Source: Candidatus Staskawiczbacteria bacterium RIFCSPLOWO2_01_FULL_33_13 (GTDB lineage Bacteria; Patescibacteriota; Minisyncoccia; Minisyncoccales; Staskawiczbacteraceae). From it: DNA of 32,765 nucleotides. The stretch covers positions 14,274-47,038 of the forward strand of contig MHOW01000006.1 in assembly GCA_001820215.1 (NCBI GenBank), given 5' to 3'. Below, in pieces: positions 1-6,999 of the stretch. Under the pieces are notes generated by a model that was given only the letters and a program-made list of their open reading frames with translations, was not told where the DNA came from and did not search any database. Within the stretch, counting starts at the first letter, position 1. Each line of letters begins with the position of its first letter. Both the position numbers and the translations under genes were made by a program.

Positions 1-641
1 AATAATATTTTCTCGTATAAAAAAGAAAATACATCATTGCTATGATTTTTTGTAATTAATTCTGTTTTAGGAAAATCCATAATAGAATATACGCCTTCCT
101 TCATTAAATAATTTTTATAGTTAAAATCTTCAAGCGTTATGGGAGTTTTTAGTTTTCCTGTAATTTTTATAGTATCTAAATAGTAATATTCTGGATAAGG
201 ACTTAAAGTAACTAATACCACACTCTCAAACTCATTAATTTTTACCCAGTTAAATTGTTCCGCTGAAGACGGAACATTGCCTATGGCAAATTTAACCGGG
301 TGAACTTTTAATTTTTGCATCTTATCTCTAACATCAGGTTCTTCAATAATATTGCCAATTAGGGTAATTTTTTCTGGGGTATCAATTAATTTGCTTAGTG
401 TATTATGCAAAACATTAAATTCAGAAATTTGCAGCCTTGCGCTTCCTAATATTAAAAATAGCATGCAAAATCCAATTAGCGCATAATAATTTTTATGGAA
501 AAAAATAGAAATAAAAATAGCCAAAGCTCCGAGTATTAAAAAACCCCACAAAAAAATGTGGGGAATTTTAATTAATGAAGCTAATAATATTCCTGCAATA
601 AAAGAAATGCAAAGATAAAAAAGAGTTTTAGACGAAGTCAT
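1..641 (-). CDS. comEC: ComEC/Rec2-type DNA uptake channel, N-terminal part (cut by window edge)
   Basis: The frame starts at ATG 641 and stays open to base 1, about 213 codons, so only the N-terminal part is present. Two or three hydrophobic segments (about residues 6-26, 30-50 and 54-70) are followed by a soluble beta-rich stretch ending in NYKNYLMKEGVYSIM. This resembles the N-terminal domain (DUF4131 type) of ComEC, the inner-membrane channel that takes up single-stranded DNA in natural competence; the YL..GVY motif is typical just before the competence core. The core and any C-terminal nuclease-like domain lie outside the window. It is the last minus-strand gene visible here, 11 bp after the unknown gene at 653-1234. 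A short palindrome at 256-276 (TGTTCCG/CGGAACA arms, 7-nt loop) lies in a variable part of the coding sequence. Confidence 0.75.
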   Translation of the reverse strand, partial: MTSSKTLFYLCISFIAGILLASLIKIPHIFLWGFLILGALAIFISIFFHKNYYALIGFCMLFLILGSARLQISEFNVLHNTLSKLIDTPEKITLIGNIIEEPDVRDKMQKLKVHPVKFAIGNVPSSAEQFNWVKINEFESVVLVTLSPYPEYYYLDTIKITGKLKTPITLEDFNYKNYLMKEGVYSIMDFPKTELITKNHSNDVFSFLYEKIL

Positions 642-652
642 TATTAATAAAA

Positions 653-1234
653 TTACAAATTCTTTTTTAGGTCTTCAATCTCTTTAATCAATTTTTCCTT
701 TTTTTCTATTATTTTATCTTCTTTACCCAAGAATTCGTAAAATCTTTTACCTAACGATGCTTTAAATTTACCAAATGTAATCCAACTTAATAATTTTTCT
801 GCTGGAATTACTATTCCCAACATACCGTCGTCCATAAAACCCATTAACCCCTCCCCCGAACCAAAACCAGATTCTTCTCTCAATAAATTCAATTCTTCTT
901 CTAAAGATTTTAATTCCAACTCTTTTTCTTCTCTTTTTTGCTTCGCTCGATCAATAGATAATTGTTTTTCTTTTTTTATATCATTCTCACCCTCAAGTTT
1001 CGAATTCGACTCTCTTTTTACAGGAGTAATTTGATCATCAAATATTCTAATCCTTTTTTGCAATTCTTCTATTTGATATGCTATTGATTCAGGACTTTCT
1101 CTTTTTAATCCCTTTATTTTTGCTAATTTTTCTTCATATAGTTTTTGTGCGTCTGGATTACGAAATTTAAGTTTATTTTCAATTTCTGGGGGATCCTGCT
1201 CAGATCCTGGTTCCCTTGAGTAAATTGCTGACAT
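653..1234 (-). CDS. Unknown charged coiled-coil protein
   Basis: I do not recognise this 193-aa protein. Two charged heptad-like regions, about residues 55-120 and 170-193 (rich in K, E and L), predict coiled coils. Between them is a glycine-rich, less polar stretch (GFGSGEGLMGFMDDGMLGIVIP) that could be a short hinge or membrane-touching helix. There is no signal peptide. ATG at 1234 is the first good start; no Shine-Dalgarno is visible. It sits 28 bp after the unknown gene at 1263-1886 and reads in the same direction, so the three unknown genes between ftsZ and comEC probably form one transcript. The function is unknown; a cytoplasmic structural or adaptor role is only a guess from the coiled coil. 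Confidence 0.7.
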   Translation of the reverse strand: MSAIYSREPGSEQDPPEIENKLKFRNPDAQKLYEEKLAKIKGLKRESPESIAYQIEELQKRIRIFDDQITPVKRESNSKLEGENDIKKEKQLSIDRAKQKREEKELELKSLEEELNLLREESGFGSGEGLMGFMDDGMLGIVIPAEKLLSWITFGKFKASLGKRFYEFLGKEDKIIEKKEKLIKEIEDLKKNL

Positions 1235-1262
1235 AAGTTTTAATTATTTATTTTTTGTCGCT

Positions 1263-1886
1263 TTATTTTTTTGATTTTCGCCTAGCACTCATATCTATTT
1301 TTGTTTCTAAGAGTTCTCCTTGTTTAAGTTCTTCTTGCCTATGTCGCTCTTTTTCAAGTTCCCATTTATGCTTTTTTTCAAATCCTCTTTGAATTCTCTC
1401 AAAAGCCTCTTTTTTTCTATCTAATTCCCCCTTAATTTCTAATTCAATTTTTTGAAGATGTTTTACTATATATTCTGTATTAAGTCCGTATTTTTTAGTT
1501 TCTTCTTTTAAATTAATAATCAGTTTTTCAAAATTTTCTTCCCCCAATCTTTTCATTAGACTATTTTTAAATTGATTTAATAAATAAATCTTTTCATTAT
1601 ACTCACCTCCTATATTTTCTAAAGTCATTAAAGAATATTTAGTTTCTTCTTTTGCCTCTATCCCCATTAGTAGTTTTTTTAAAATTTCTATATATGTCAT
1701 CCCTAAATTTAACCCCTTACGAAGAAAATCCGGTGTATATTTATCGGGGGCTTTTGACCATGAATATTCCCCTGTGTTTGCATCCCATAGACGCGCTTCC
1801 AATAGCCACTCATTTCCCCTAAGGATATCATCGGGATAGTTAAGATCATCCCCATGTTCTTTTTCATTTGTATTATTTTCTGTCAT
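1263..1886 (-). CDS. Unknown protein with C-terminal coiled coil
   Basis: I do not recognise this 207-aa protein. The N-terminal third contains an aromatic-rich segment (WLLEARLWDANTGEYSWSKAPD, about residues 27-48). The middle is helical, and the last 60 residues are a strongly charged helix rich in E, K, R and Q that probably forms a coiled coil. There is no signal peptide or membrane segment. The gene starts at ATG 1886, only 6 bp after the stop of the gene at 1893-2252, so the two are probably translated from one message. Its helical, charged makeup resembles the neighbour at 653-1234, which may hint at a shared complex; that is inference from composition and position only. Confidence 0.7.
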   Translation of the reverse strand: MTENNTNEKEHGDDLNYPDDILRGNEWLLEARLWDANTGEYSWSKAPDKYTPDFLRKGLNLGMTYIEILKKLLMGIEAKEETKYSLMTLENIGGEYNEKIYLLNQFKNSLMKRLGEENFEKLIINLKEETKKYGLNTEYIVKHLQKIELEIKGELDRKKEAFERIQRGFEKKHKWELEKERHRQEELKQGELLETKIDMSARRKSKK

Positions 1887-1892
1887 AATAAC

Positions 1893-2252
1893 TTATTTTT
1901 GATTTTCAATAAATGTCTTTACTGTTAATTTCACACTTCTCACCATTGCTCCATTTTTACTTTTTTTTCCAATAAAAACATAGTCAGCTTTAAGATCATA
2001 GCTAACAAAAATCCAACCTTCTTCTTCTAATATTTCACTCTTTCTTTCAAGCCTTAATGGTGTTTTTTTACTTCTATTTTTATTCCCCTTCTTTCCGTTA
2101 CCGTCGCTAGGTGCTTCTTTGTAAAATACTACTTTATCACTTTCTCTATTAAATTTTACAGAATCGCCCAATCTAAATTTATCTAAAAAAGAGATGATTT
2201 CTTCTTCCCCCGAAGATTCGTAACCTTCTCCTATCTCAATTTTTTTTGACAT
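1893..2252 (-). CDS. Small unknown basic protein
   Basis: This 119-aa protein is not recognised. It starts MSKKIEIGEGYESSGEEE, has a basic Lys/Asn/Arg-rich linker near residues 60-75, and ends in a beta-rich part (WIFVSYDLKADYVFIGKKSKNGAMVRSVKLTVKTF). An upstream ATG at 2282 would add ten residues (MYYCLKFNKN), but those codons run into the long palindrome at 2276-2335, so the ATG at 2252 is preferred. It is the first of three unknown genes between ftsZ and comEC. The palindrome separates it from ftsZ and may end ftsZ transcription or shape its 3' end. The function is unknown. Confidence 0.6.
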   Translation of the reverse strand: MSKKIEIGEGYESSGEEEIISFLDKFRLGDSVKFNRESDKVVFYKEAPSDGNGKKGNKNRSKKTPLRLERKSEILEEEGWIFVSYDLKADYVFIGKKSKNGAMVRSVKLTVKTFIENQK

Positions 2253-2275
2253 GTTTTTATTAAATTTTAAACAAT

Positions 2276-2335
2276 AATACACAACTACCGTAAATTACAA
2301 AATGGACATTTTGTAATTTACGGTAGTTGTGTATT
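2276..2335. repeat. Perfect 29-bp inverted repeat, mini copy of the intergenic palindrome family
   Basis: The arms 2276-2304 and 2307-2335 are exact reverse complements, with only GA between them. The inner part of each arm (TAAATTACAAAATG) matches the conserved ends of the larger palindromes at 4954, 6456, 8298 and 19162 (consensus GAATTACGAAATGC). The outer 15 bp (AATACACAACTACCG) are unique to this copy. It looks like a family member that has lost the whole interior. It begins 1 bp past the ftsZ stop codon. It has no T-run typical of an intrinsic terminator, but an RNA this self-complementary would form a very stable hairpin. Confidence 0.85.
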
Positions 2336-2336
2336 C

Positions 2337-3257
2337 TTAAAACTTAGTGGCAATTACGGTAATTTTTATTTCTCCCTTTTTTAAGGTAGCATCTTTTACT
2401 GCCCCAAAAATTATCTGCGCCCCAGGATCAACATTTTCTGTAATAACTTTAGCTGCAGCTTTTATTTCATTTAAAGATATATCATTTCCCGATGCATTAA
2501 ACAAAATTCCTCTTGACCCTTTAATTGAAAAATCCAGTAAAGGCGAACTAATTGCTTTTGTTGCGGCTTCAACAGCCCGGTTTTCTCCTTCTGCTTTTCC
2601 GGTGCCAAATAAAGCCTGACCAGAATTTTTCATCACAGAAACCACAGAAGCAAAATCAACATTTATAATCCCTGGAGTTAAAATTAAATCTGTTATTCCT
2701 TGCACTGCTTGGCGCAATACATCATCGCAAATTTCAAACGCATTAGAAACTGTTGTTGTTTCATCAATGATTTTTAATAAATTATCATTAGAAATTATCA
2801 ACAAAGAATCAACCTTGCCTTTTAAATTTTCTATAGCTTTTTTTGAAATCTGTTGTCGTTGTTCGCCCTCAAAAGAAAAGGGGGTAGTAACTACCGCGAC
2901 AGTTAAAATTCCCAAACTTTTTGCAATATCCGAAATTATTGGCGCCGCCCCCGATCCAGTGCCTCCTCCAAGCCCGCAGGTGATAAATACCATATCTGAA
3001 CCCATCAATGCTTCTTTTATTTCTTCTTTATTCTCTTCTGCGGCTAATTTACCCAAAGAAGTATCCATTCCAGCACCCAAACCTTTGGTAATATTTTTAC
3101 CAATTAAAATTTTTTTTGGCACTTTGCAAAAATGCAAAGCCTGGGCATCAGTATTTATTGCTACCAGCTCCACATCTTTTGTATTAAATTTTGCTATCCG
3201 AGAAACAGTATTAGAGCCCGATCCCCCCACTCCCAAAACTTTAATTTTAGAATTCAT
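2337..3257 (-). CDS. ftsZ: Cell division GTPase FtsZ, tail-less with altered T7 loop
   Basis: FtsZ is the tubulin-like GTPase that forms the division ring. This 306-aa protein has the N-terminal nucleotide motif VLGVGGSGSNTV (residues 8-18), the signature GLGGGTGSGAAP (95-106) and the sugar-binding PFSFEG region (126-131), so GTP binding looks intact. Two departures matter. The T7 synergy loop reads NVDFAS (199-204), where nearly all bacterial FtsZ have NVDFAD; the last Asp (Asp212 in E. coli) helps hydrolyse GTP across the filament interface. The protein also ends at ITVIATKF, the end of the globular core, so the linker and the conserved C-terminal peptide that binds FtsA are absent. Codons past the stop do not resemble a lost tail. 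It lies 12 bp downstream of ftsA. Confidence 0.95.
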   Translation of the reverse strand: MNSKIKVLGVGGSGSNTVSRIAKFNTKDVELVAINTDAQALHFCKVPKKILIGKNITKGLGAGMDTSLGKLAAEENKEEIKEALMGSDMVFITCGLGGGTGSGAAPIISDIAKSLGILTVAVVTTPFSFEGEQRQQISKKAIENLKGKVDSLLIISNDNLLKIIDETTTVSNAFEICDDVLRQAVQGITDLILTPGIINVDFASVVSVMKNSGQALFGTGKAEGENRAVEAATKAISSPLLDFSIKGSRGILFNASGNDISLNEIKAAAKVITENVDPGAQIIFGAVKDATLKKGEIKITVIATKF

Positions 3258-3269
3258 AACAGCTGATTT

Positions 3270-4511
3270 TTATGGAATAAAAACCCTAAACATCCTTTTA
3301 AAATTGAAATTGAACTTTTTTATAAATTCCCAAGGCAGAGACATTATGCCATCCTTTTGTGAATTATCAAAGTCAGAGCTTCCCAAAATAAGCCCTGTAA
3401 CCGTAGCTAGCGCAGGATCTTTTTCAAGCCCTAAAATACCCCTTGGAATTCCTATTTGACAAGGAAGCTTTAAATGCTGTTTAGCTAAATCTTTTATTCC
3501 AGGTAATTTTGCTCCACCACCAGTCAAAACAACACCTCCTGGCAACAATTCTTGGCGACCGATTTTTTTAAGTTCCTTTTGCATTAACTCAAAAATTTCA
3601 GAAACTCTCGGCTCTATAATATCAACCAACGATTTTTTAGTAAAAGACACAGAATACGATTTATCAATAGCTTCTATTTTCTTTTTTGATTGGTCTTTAT
3701 TTTCTTTCCCACTTTTAACATAACTGCAAGAGCCGTATTGTTTTTTGATATCTTCAGCAATAGCTACCTCTGTTTTAAGGCCGATTGCAATATCATTTGT
3801 AATATTTGCAGAACCTAATGGGAAAATAGCCAGATGAATTAAGTCCCCCTCTTCAAAAACCGCCAAGCTAGTAGTTGCAGAACCTATGTCTATTAGCGCC
3901 ACTCCTATCTCTTTTTGTTGAGGAGTAATAACTGCCTTGCTAGCAGCCAGTGGAGAAGGAATAATATCATCAATTTGTAATTTTGAGTTTAAAACCGCCT
4001 GTGTTAAATTGATAAAATAAGATTGAAAATAACAAAGCAGTATCACTTTTGCTTCAAGCCTTACGCCTACCAAACCCAAGGGCTGCTTTATTCCTTTTTG
4101 GTCATCAATAATAAATTCATTGGGAAACACATCTAATATTTCTTCGTTAAGGGGTATATTTATGGCCCTTGTTGCCTGCAAAACCCTTTCAATGTCTTCT
4201 TCTGAAATAATATGATCTGCCCTTGATACAGAAATTAATCCGTCAGAAGGAGCAACATAAAGATGGCTTCCGCCAATGTTTACAAAAACTGAATTAATTT
4301 TTATATCGTAATCTCTTTCTACTCCGGATATTAGTGATTGTACATTTTTTGAAGTTTCTTCAACATTTACTACCGCACCTCTTCTTAAACCAAAAGAAGG
4401 CATTTGAGAATATGCTAAAACCTCCCATTCTGCACCTTTTTTTTGGGCAACTAAAAGCTTTATGGTATTTGTACCAATATCCAACCCTGTAACAATTTGA
4501 GGTTTAGCCAT
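3270..4511 (-). CDS. ftsA: Cell division protein FtsA, actin-like membrane anchor
   Basis: FtsA is the actin-family ATPase that ties FtsZ filaments to the membrane. The 413-aa protein shows the first phosphate loop (GLDIGTNTIKLLVAQ, residues 9-23), the second (ALIDIGSATTSLAVF) and the adenosine-binding motif (VVLTGGGAKLPGI). The segment after the first loop, with SVFVNIGGSHLYV and SEEDIERVLQATRAINIP, is the FtsA-specific 1C domain. The C terminus is an aromatic and basic stretch (KKFNFNFKRMFRVFIP) that would serve as the amphipathic membrane-targeting helix. Length is normal. It precedes ftsZ by 12 bp, the classic ftsA-ftsZ order. How it would hold an FtsZ without the usual C-terminal peptide is unclear. 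Confidence 0.93.
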   Translation of the reverse strand: MAKPQIVTGLDIGTNTIKLLVAQKKGAEWEVLAYSQMPSFGLRRGAVVNVEETSKNVQSLISGVERDYDIKINSVFVNIGGSHLYVAPSDGLISVSRADHIISEEDIERVLQATRAINIPLNEEILDVFPNEFIIDDQKGIKQPLGLVGVRLEAKVILLCYFQSYFINLTQAVLNSKLQIDDIIPSPLAASKAVITPQQKEIGVALIDIGSATTSLAVFEEGDLIHLAIFPLGSANITNDIAIGLKTEVAIAEDIKKQYGSCSYVKSGKENKDQSKKKIEAIDKSYSVSFTKKSLVDIIEPRVSEIFELMQKELKKIGRQELLPGGVVLTGGGAKLPGIKDLAKQHLKLPCQIGIPRGILGLEKDPALATVTGLILGSSDFDNSQKDGIMSLPWEFIKKFNFNFKRMFRVFIP

Positions 4512-4530
4512 TAAATGATTTTAACTTGAA

Positions 4531-4947
4531 TTAATATGTAATTTTGGAAAAATAATATTCTTGTTTTTCTTCCATTATCTGTTCATCTTTTTTCGATCTT
4601 TCATGGTCATATCCTAATACATGCAAAATGCCGTGTAGTAAAATTTTGGACAATTCTTTTTTCAATGATAACTTAGAAGATTTTGCATTTTCCCTTACCA
4701 CAGAAGGGCAAATAATAACTTCTGAATATTCTTCTTTAAAATGAGAAACTCTCTCAAATGCGAGCACATCAGTTGGTTTATCTTTCTTTCTATATTTTTT
4801 ATTAAGTTTTTGTATTTCTTGGGGACTCACAAAAGCAATGGATACATTCTCCTTCTCTCTATTTTCGCTTTTTAAAACTTTTTTTGCAACCCCTACAAAA
4901 AACTTTTTATCCACAATAAAATTTGTTAGATTATTTATTTCCACCAT
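4531..4947 (-). CDS. ybeY: Endoribonuclease YbeY
   Basis: YbeY is a zinc metalloprotein involved in 16S rRNA 3'-end maturation and ribosome quality control. The signature HGILHVLGYDHE gives the three metal-binding His in the H-x3-H-x5-H pattern near the C terminus, and KPTDVLAFE matches the conserved KPTDVLSF strand. The start is set at ATG 4947 (MVEINNLTNF), giving 138 aa. A longer frame from 5028 would add 27 residues, but those codons lie inside the palindromic repeat at 4954-5126 and are not YbeY-like. It sits 19 bp upstream of ftsA on the same strand, so it may be cotranscribed with ftsA and ftsZ. Confidence 0.92.
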   Translation of the reverse strand: MVEINNLTNFIVDKKFFVGVAKKVLKSENREKENVSIAFVSPQEIQKLNKKYRKKDKPTDVLAFERVSHFKEEYSEVIICPSVVRENAKSSKLSLKKELSKILLHGILHVLGYDHERSKKDEQIMEEKQEYYFSKITY

Positions 4948-4953
4948 CTTATT

Positions 4954-5126
4954 ACTGTGACTTACGAAATGCTCAAATAAAAGAAGAGTTTCTGGTCTTT
5001 TCTTCAAATTTGGATTGAAAATTCGCAATAATTATTTTATGTAGTAAACTACATAAAATAATTCTATCAAATTTTCACTTTACAAATTTGAAAAAAATAC
5101 CTAGAAAGCATTTCGTAATTCACAGT
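4954..5126. repeat. Intergenic palindrome family, full copy 1
   Basis: This is an imperfect inverted repeat of 173 bp. The outer ends ACTGTG and CACAGT pair, then ACGAAATGCT pairs with AGCATTTCGT. At the centre an AT-rich 16-bp arm ending GTAGT pairs with its complement around a 2-nt loop. Bases 5015-5078 are identical over 64 bp to 8360-8423 in copy 2, and match 19209-19272 in reverse with two differences. It has no coding potential of its own, although its left end can be misread as extra N-terminal codons of ybeY. It lies between a terminator-like hairpin and ybeY. Confidence 0.9.
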
Positions 5127-5154
5127 TATTATTTTACATCATTTTTAAAATAAC

Positions 5155-5184
5155 ACAAAAGCGGGCTTCTTATCCCGCTTTTGT
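5155..5184 (-). terminator. Intrinsic terminator hairpin after the membrane-protein gene
   Basis: Arms of 11 bp (ACAAAAGCGGG and CCCGCTTTTGT) enclose an 8-nt loop. Read on the minus strand, the stem is followed by a U-rich stretch (GTTATTTT). It lies 36 bp past the stop of the minus-strand gene at 5220-5882 and before ybeY. The fairly GC-rich stem stands out in otherwise AT-rich sequence. Confidence 0.75.
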
Positions 5185-5219
5185 AACATATATTTTACAA
5201 TCTTACTTTAACGGCTAAT

Positions 5220-5882
5220 CTACAAAAGATTACTAGACTTTATCGTTTTTAAATCTTCATATATAAAATATCCAAAAATAACGCACAAAGGATTTATTAA
5301 TAAAAAATTAAGTATATCTCCAAAAAAGGGAATAAGAGAAACTAATGCAGAAAAGATACAAATCAGCAAAAATCGTAGAAATACTGGCCACCAATATCCT
5401 TTCACAAGTTCCTTGCTCTGCAAAAGCGCCTTTTTACCTTTTGTCCCTTCAAAAATAAATGCGTAATTTGAAAAAACAAACCAAGTAGCAAAAATAATAC
5501 CAGGAATAATAAAAAGTATTAATCCGCCAATAATACATAAAAAACTTAATAATGAAATTAAAAACACGGGGAATATATTGCCTGATGCTTTTGCAAATAA
5601 TCTTTTTATCCTTTCTATATAGTTTTTTTCAGATACCCCCTCTTTGGTTTCTTTTATCACATAGAAAAAAGCAATGTAAGTTAAAAAATTGAGTACAAAA
5701 ATTATTAAAAATAAAATCCAAGATACTAACGAAAGAGATTCTTCTATTTCTAGAAGATAAGCAATTAATATTGGAATATATCCAATAAGCGCAACTCCTA
5801 ATAAAATCTTGATATTATTTTTATAAAAATCAAAACTTTTTTTAAATAAATCCGAAATTGATATTAATTTTTTATTATTCAT
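5220..5882 (-). CDS. Multi-pass membrane protein, YciC / GPDPase-membrane-domain-like
   Basis: This 220-aa protein has five or six hydrophobic helices, at about residues 24-44, 50-75, 105-125, 125-142, 163-185 and 190-210. After the third helix comes IIPGIIFATWFVFSNYAFIFEGTKGKKALLQSKELVKGYWW. The pattern PGI..W..F....(I/V)..G..ALL.S..LV.G.WW is known from the YciC and glycerophosphodiesterase-membrane-domain proteins, integral membrane proteins with no clear activity. I cannot name a substrate. It begins 4 bp after the YqeY-like gene and is followed by a terminator hairpin, so it ends that transcript. Confidence 0.7.
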   Translation of the reverse strand: MNNKKLISISDLFKKSFDFYKNNIKILLGVALIGYIPILIAYLLEIEESLSLVSWILFLIIFVLNFLTYIAFFYVIKETKEGVSEKNYIERIKRLFAKASGNIFPVFLISLLSFLCIIGGLILFIIPGIIFATWFVFSNYAFIFEGTKGKKALLQSKELVKGYWWPVFLRFLLICIFSALVSLIPFFGDILNFLLINPLCVIFGYFIYEDLKTIKSSNLL

Positions 5883-5886
5883 AAGA

Positions 5887-6402
5887 TTATAACAATTCTT
5901 TTATTATTTTGCTTATTTCTGAATTATCTGCTTTTCCTTTTACCTTTGGCATTAATTCTGCCATTATTTTTCCTATGACTTGCCCTGAGCGCCCCGAAGG
6001 GTCTTTTAATTCCTTAGCCCCTGTAGTATCTATTGCTTCTTTAATAAGTTTTATAAGCTCATCATTTGATAATTGTTGAGGCAAATATTTTTGTAAAATT
6101 TCTATCTCTTTTTTTTCTTGATCTGCTAATTCCTGCCTATTGCCTTTTTGATATAAACTTATTGCATCTTTTCTTTTTTTAATTTCAGAGGAAATTACAT
6201 CTATGATTTGATCATCGGATAATTCTGATTTTTTGACTAAATCTTCCTCGTTTAAACCAGGGTTTTCTTTTGAAGCTTTATATCTTTTTTCTTTCTCTTT
6301 TACATTTATGGTTGACAATGCCATACGCAAAACACCCAAAGAAAATTGATTTTTGGATTTTAAAAACTCGTTGCTATCGTTTTGGATTTGCTGCTTTAAC
6401 AT
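5887..6402 (-). CDS. YqeY / GatB-tail-like protein
   Basis: This 171-aa protein matches the YqeY family, free-standing relatives of the C-terminal helical domains of GatB, which contact tRNA in the amidotransferase. It starts with a helix (MLKQQIQNDSNEFLKSKNQ) and the conserved LGVLRMALSTI segment. The C-terminal part has the signature IGKIMAELMPKVKGKADNSEISKIIKELL, including the PK.KG.AD core. In other bacteria yqeY often lies beside rpsU, and here rpsU is the next gene upstream, separated by repeat copy 3. A role in tRNA or ribosome-related work is inferred from the family, not proven. Confidence 0.85.
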   Translation of the reverse strand: MLKQQIQNDSNEFLKSKNQFSLGVLRMALSTINVKEKEKRYKASKENPGLNEEDLVKKSELSDDQIIDVISSEIKKRKDAISLYQKGNRQELADQEKKEIEILQKYLPQQLSNDELIKLIKEAIDTTGAKELKDPSGRSGQVIGKIMAELMPKVKGKADNSEISKIIKELL

Positions 6403-6455
6403 GAATATTAAATATTACAAATCTTATGCTAATCCCAAAAACAAATCACAGATTT

Positions 6456-6640
6456 AAGTTACTTTGAATTACGAAACTCCCATTTTTTAAAAGAATTTCG
6501 GGGTCTTTTATCCAAATTTGGGCTATAAATTCGCTATAATTTTTAAACTTATGCATGGCTAAGTTTAAAAATTCTATCAAATTTCTATCTCCAAATTTTA
6601 ATAAAATACCTCCGAGGAGTTTCGTAATTCAAAGTAAGTT
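6456..6640. repeat. Intergenic palindrome family, full copy 3 (divergent apex)
   Basis: This is a 185-bp imperfect inverted repeat filling most of the gap between the YqeY-like gene and rpsU. The outer arms AAGTTACTTTGAATTACGAAACTCC and GGAGTTTCGTAATTCAAAGTAAGTT differ at one pair. Inside, GGTCTTTTATCCAAATTTGG on the left and TCTATCAAATTT on the right correspond to the other copies. The apical stem differs: TTTTTAAACTTA faces TAAGTTTAAAAA around TGCATGGC. The right end touches the rpsU stop codon (6639-6641). Confidence 0.85.
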
Positions 6641-6860
6641 ATGCTTTTGGCTTTTCCAGTTTTTCAGCAATTCTTTTTTTGGCCCTCAATTCAACTTTTC
6701 TTAAAGCTGATTTCTTTTTTGCCAAAACTGATTTCGCTTTTTTGCGGAATTGCTTGCTTCTTACCTGTAATAAAATTCCGCTCTGGCGCACTACTTTAGT
6801 AAAACGATGTACTAAATTTTGAGAACTTTCTCTCTCTTTTTTTTGAACTTCTAATGGCAT
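6639..6860 (-). CDS. rpsU: 30S ribosomal protein bS21
   Basis: bS21 is a small basic protein near the 3' end of 16S rRNA that helps initiation. From ATG 6860 it gives 73 aa: MPLEVQKKERESSQNLVHRF matches the family N terminus (V....E..D..LRRF), followed by the basic helices VRSKQFRKKAKSVLAKKKSALRK. The C-terminal tail, rich in K, R and A, is somewhat longer than in many bS21. An upstream ATG at 6884 adds MGFGISQL, taken from intergenic repeat sequence, and is not favoured. The stop codon overlaps the end of repeat copy 3. Next downstream is the YqeY-like gene, a familiar pairing. Confidence 0.85.
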   Translation of the reverse strand: MPLEVQKKERESSQNLVHRFTKVVRQSGILLQVRSKQFRKKAKSVLAKKKSALRKVELRAKKRIAEKLEKPKA

Positions 6861-6999
6861 AAGTTGTGAAATCCCAAATCCCAAATACTAAATCCCAAAC
6901 AAATTCAAAACTCAAATATTGAAATTCAAAATATGTTTTAGATTTTAGATTTTGGTAATTTGGATTTATTTAGAATTTAGTGCTTTAAATTTTGAATTT
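6861..6999. repeat. Intergenic AT-rich imperfect palindrome, second family, copy A
   Basis: The gap between hisS and rpsU is filled by repeats of AAATCCCAAA on the left (6870-6900) and their imperfect reverse complement on the right (6935-6990). Bases 6888-6909 match, with one difference, the reverse complement of 11323-11344 in the gap before mfd. It is unlike the ACGAAATGC palindrome family. It encodes nothing evident. It could fold as a long weak hairpin in the hisS-rpsU message. Confidence 0.6.

Noticed and set aside
2767-3459. 230-codon open frame on the plus strand opposite ftsZ and ftsA
   Set aside because: It is antisense to two clear conserved genes, has a Ser/Pro/Phe-rich composition typical of a reverse-frame shadow, and crosses the ftsA-ftsZ boundary.
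4948-5028. Upstream start extending YbeY by 27 residues
   Set aside because: The added codons lie in repeat copy 1 and do not match the YbeY family; ATG 4947 gives the normal protein.
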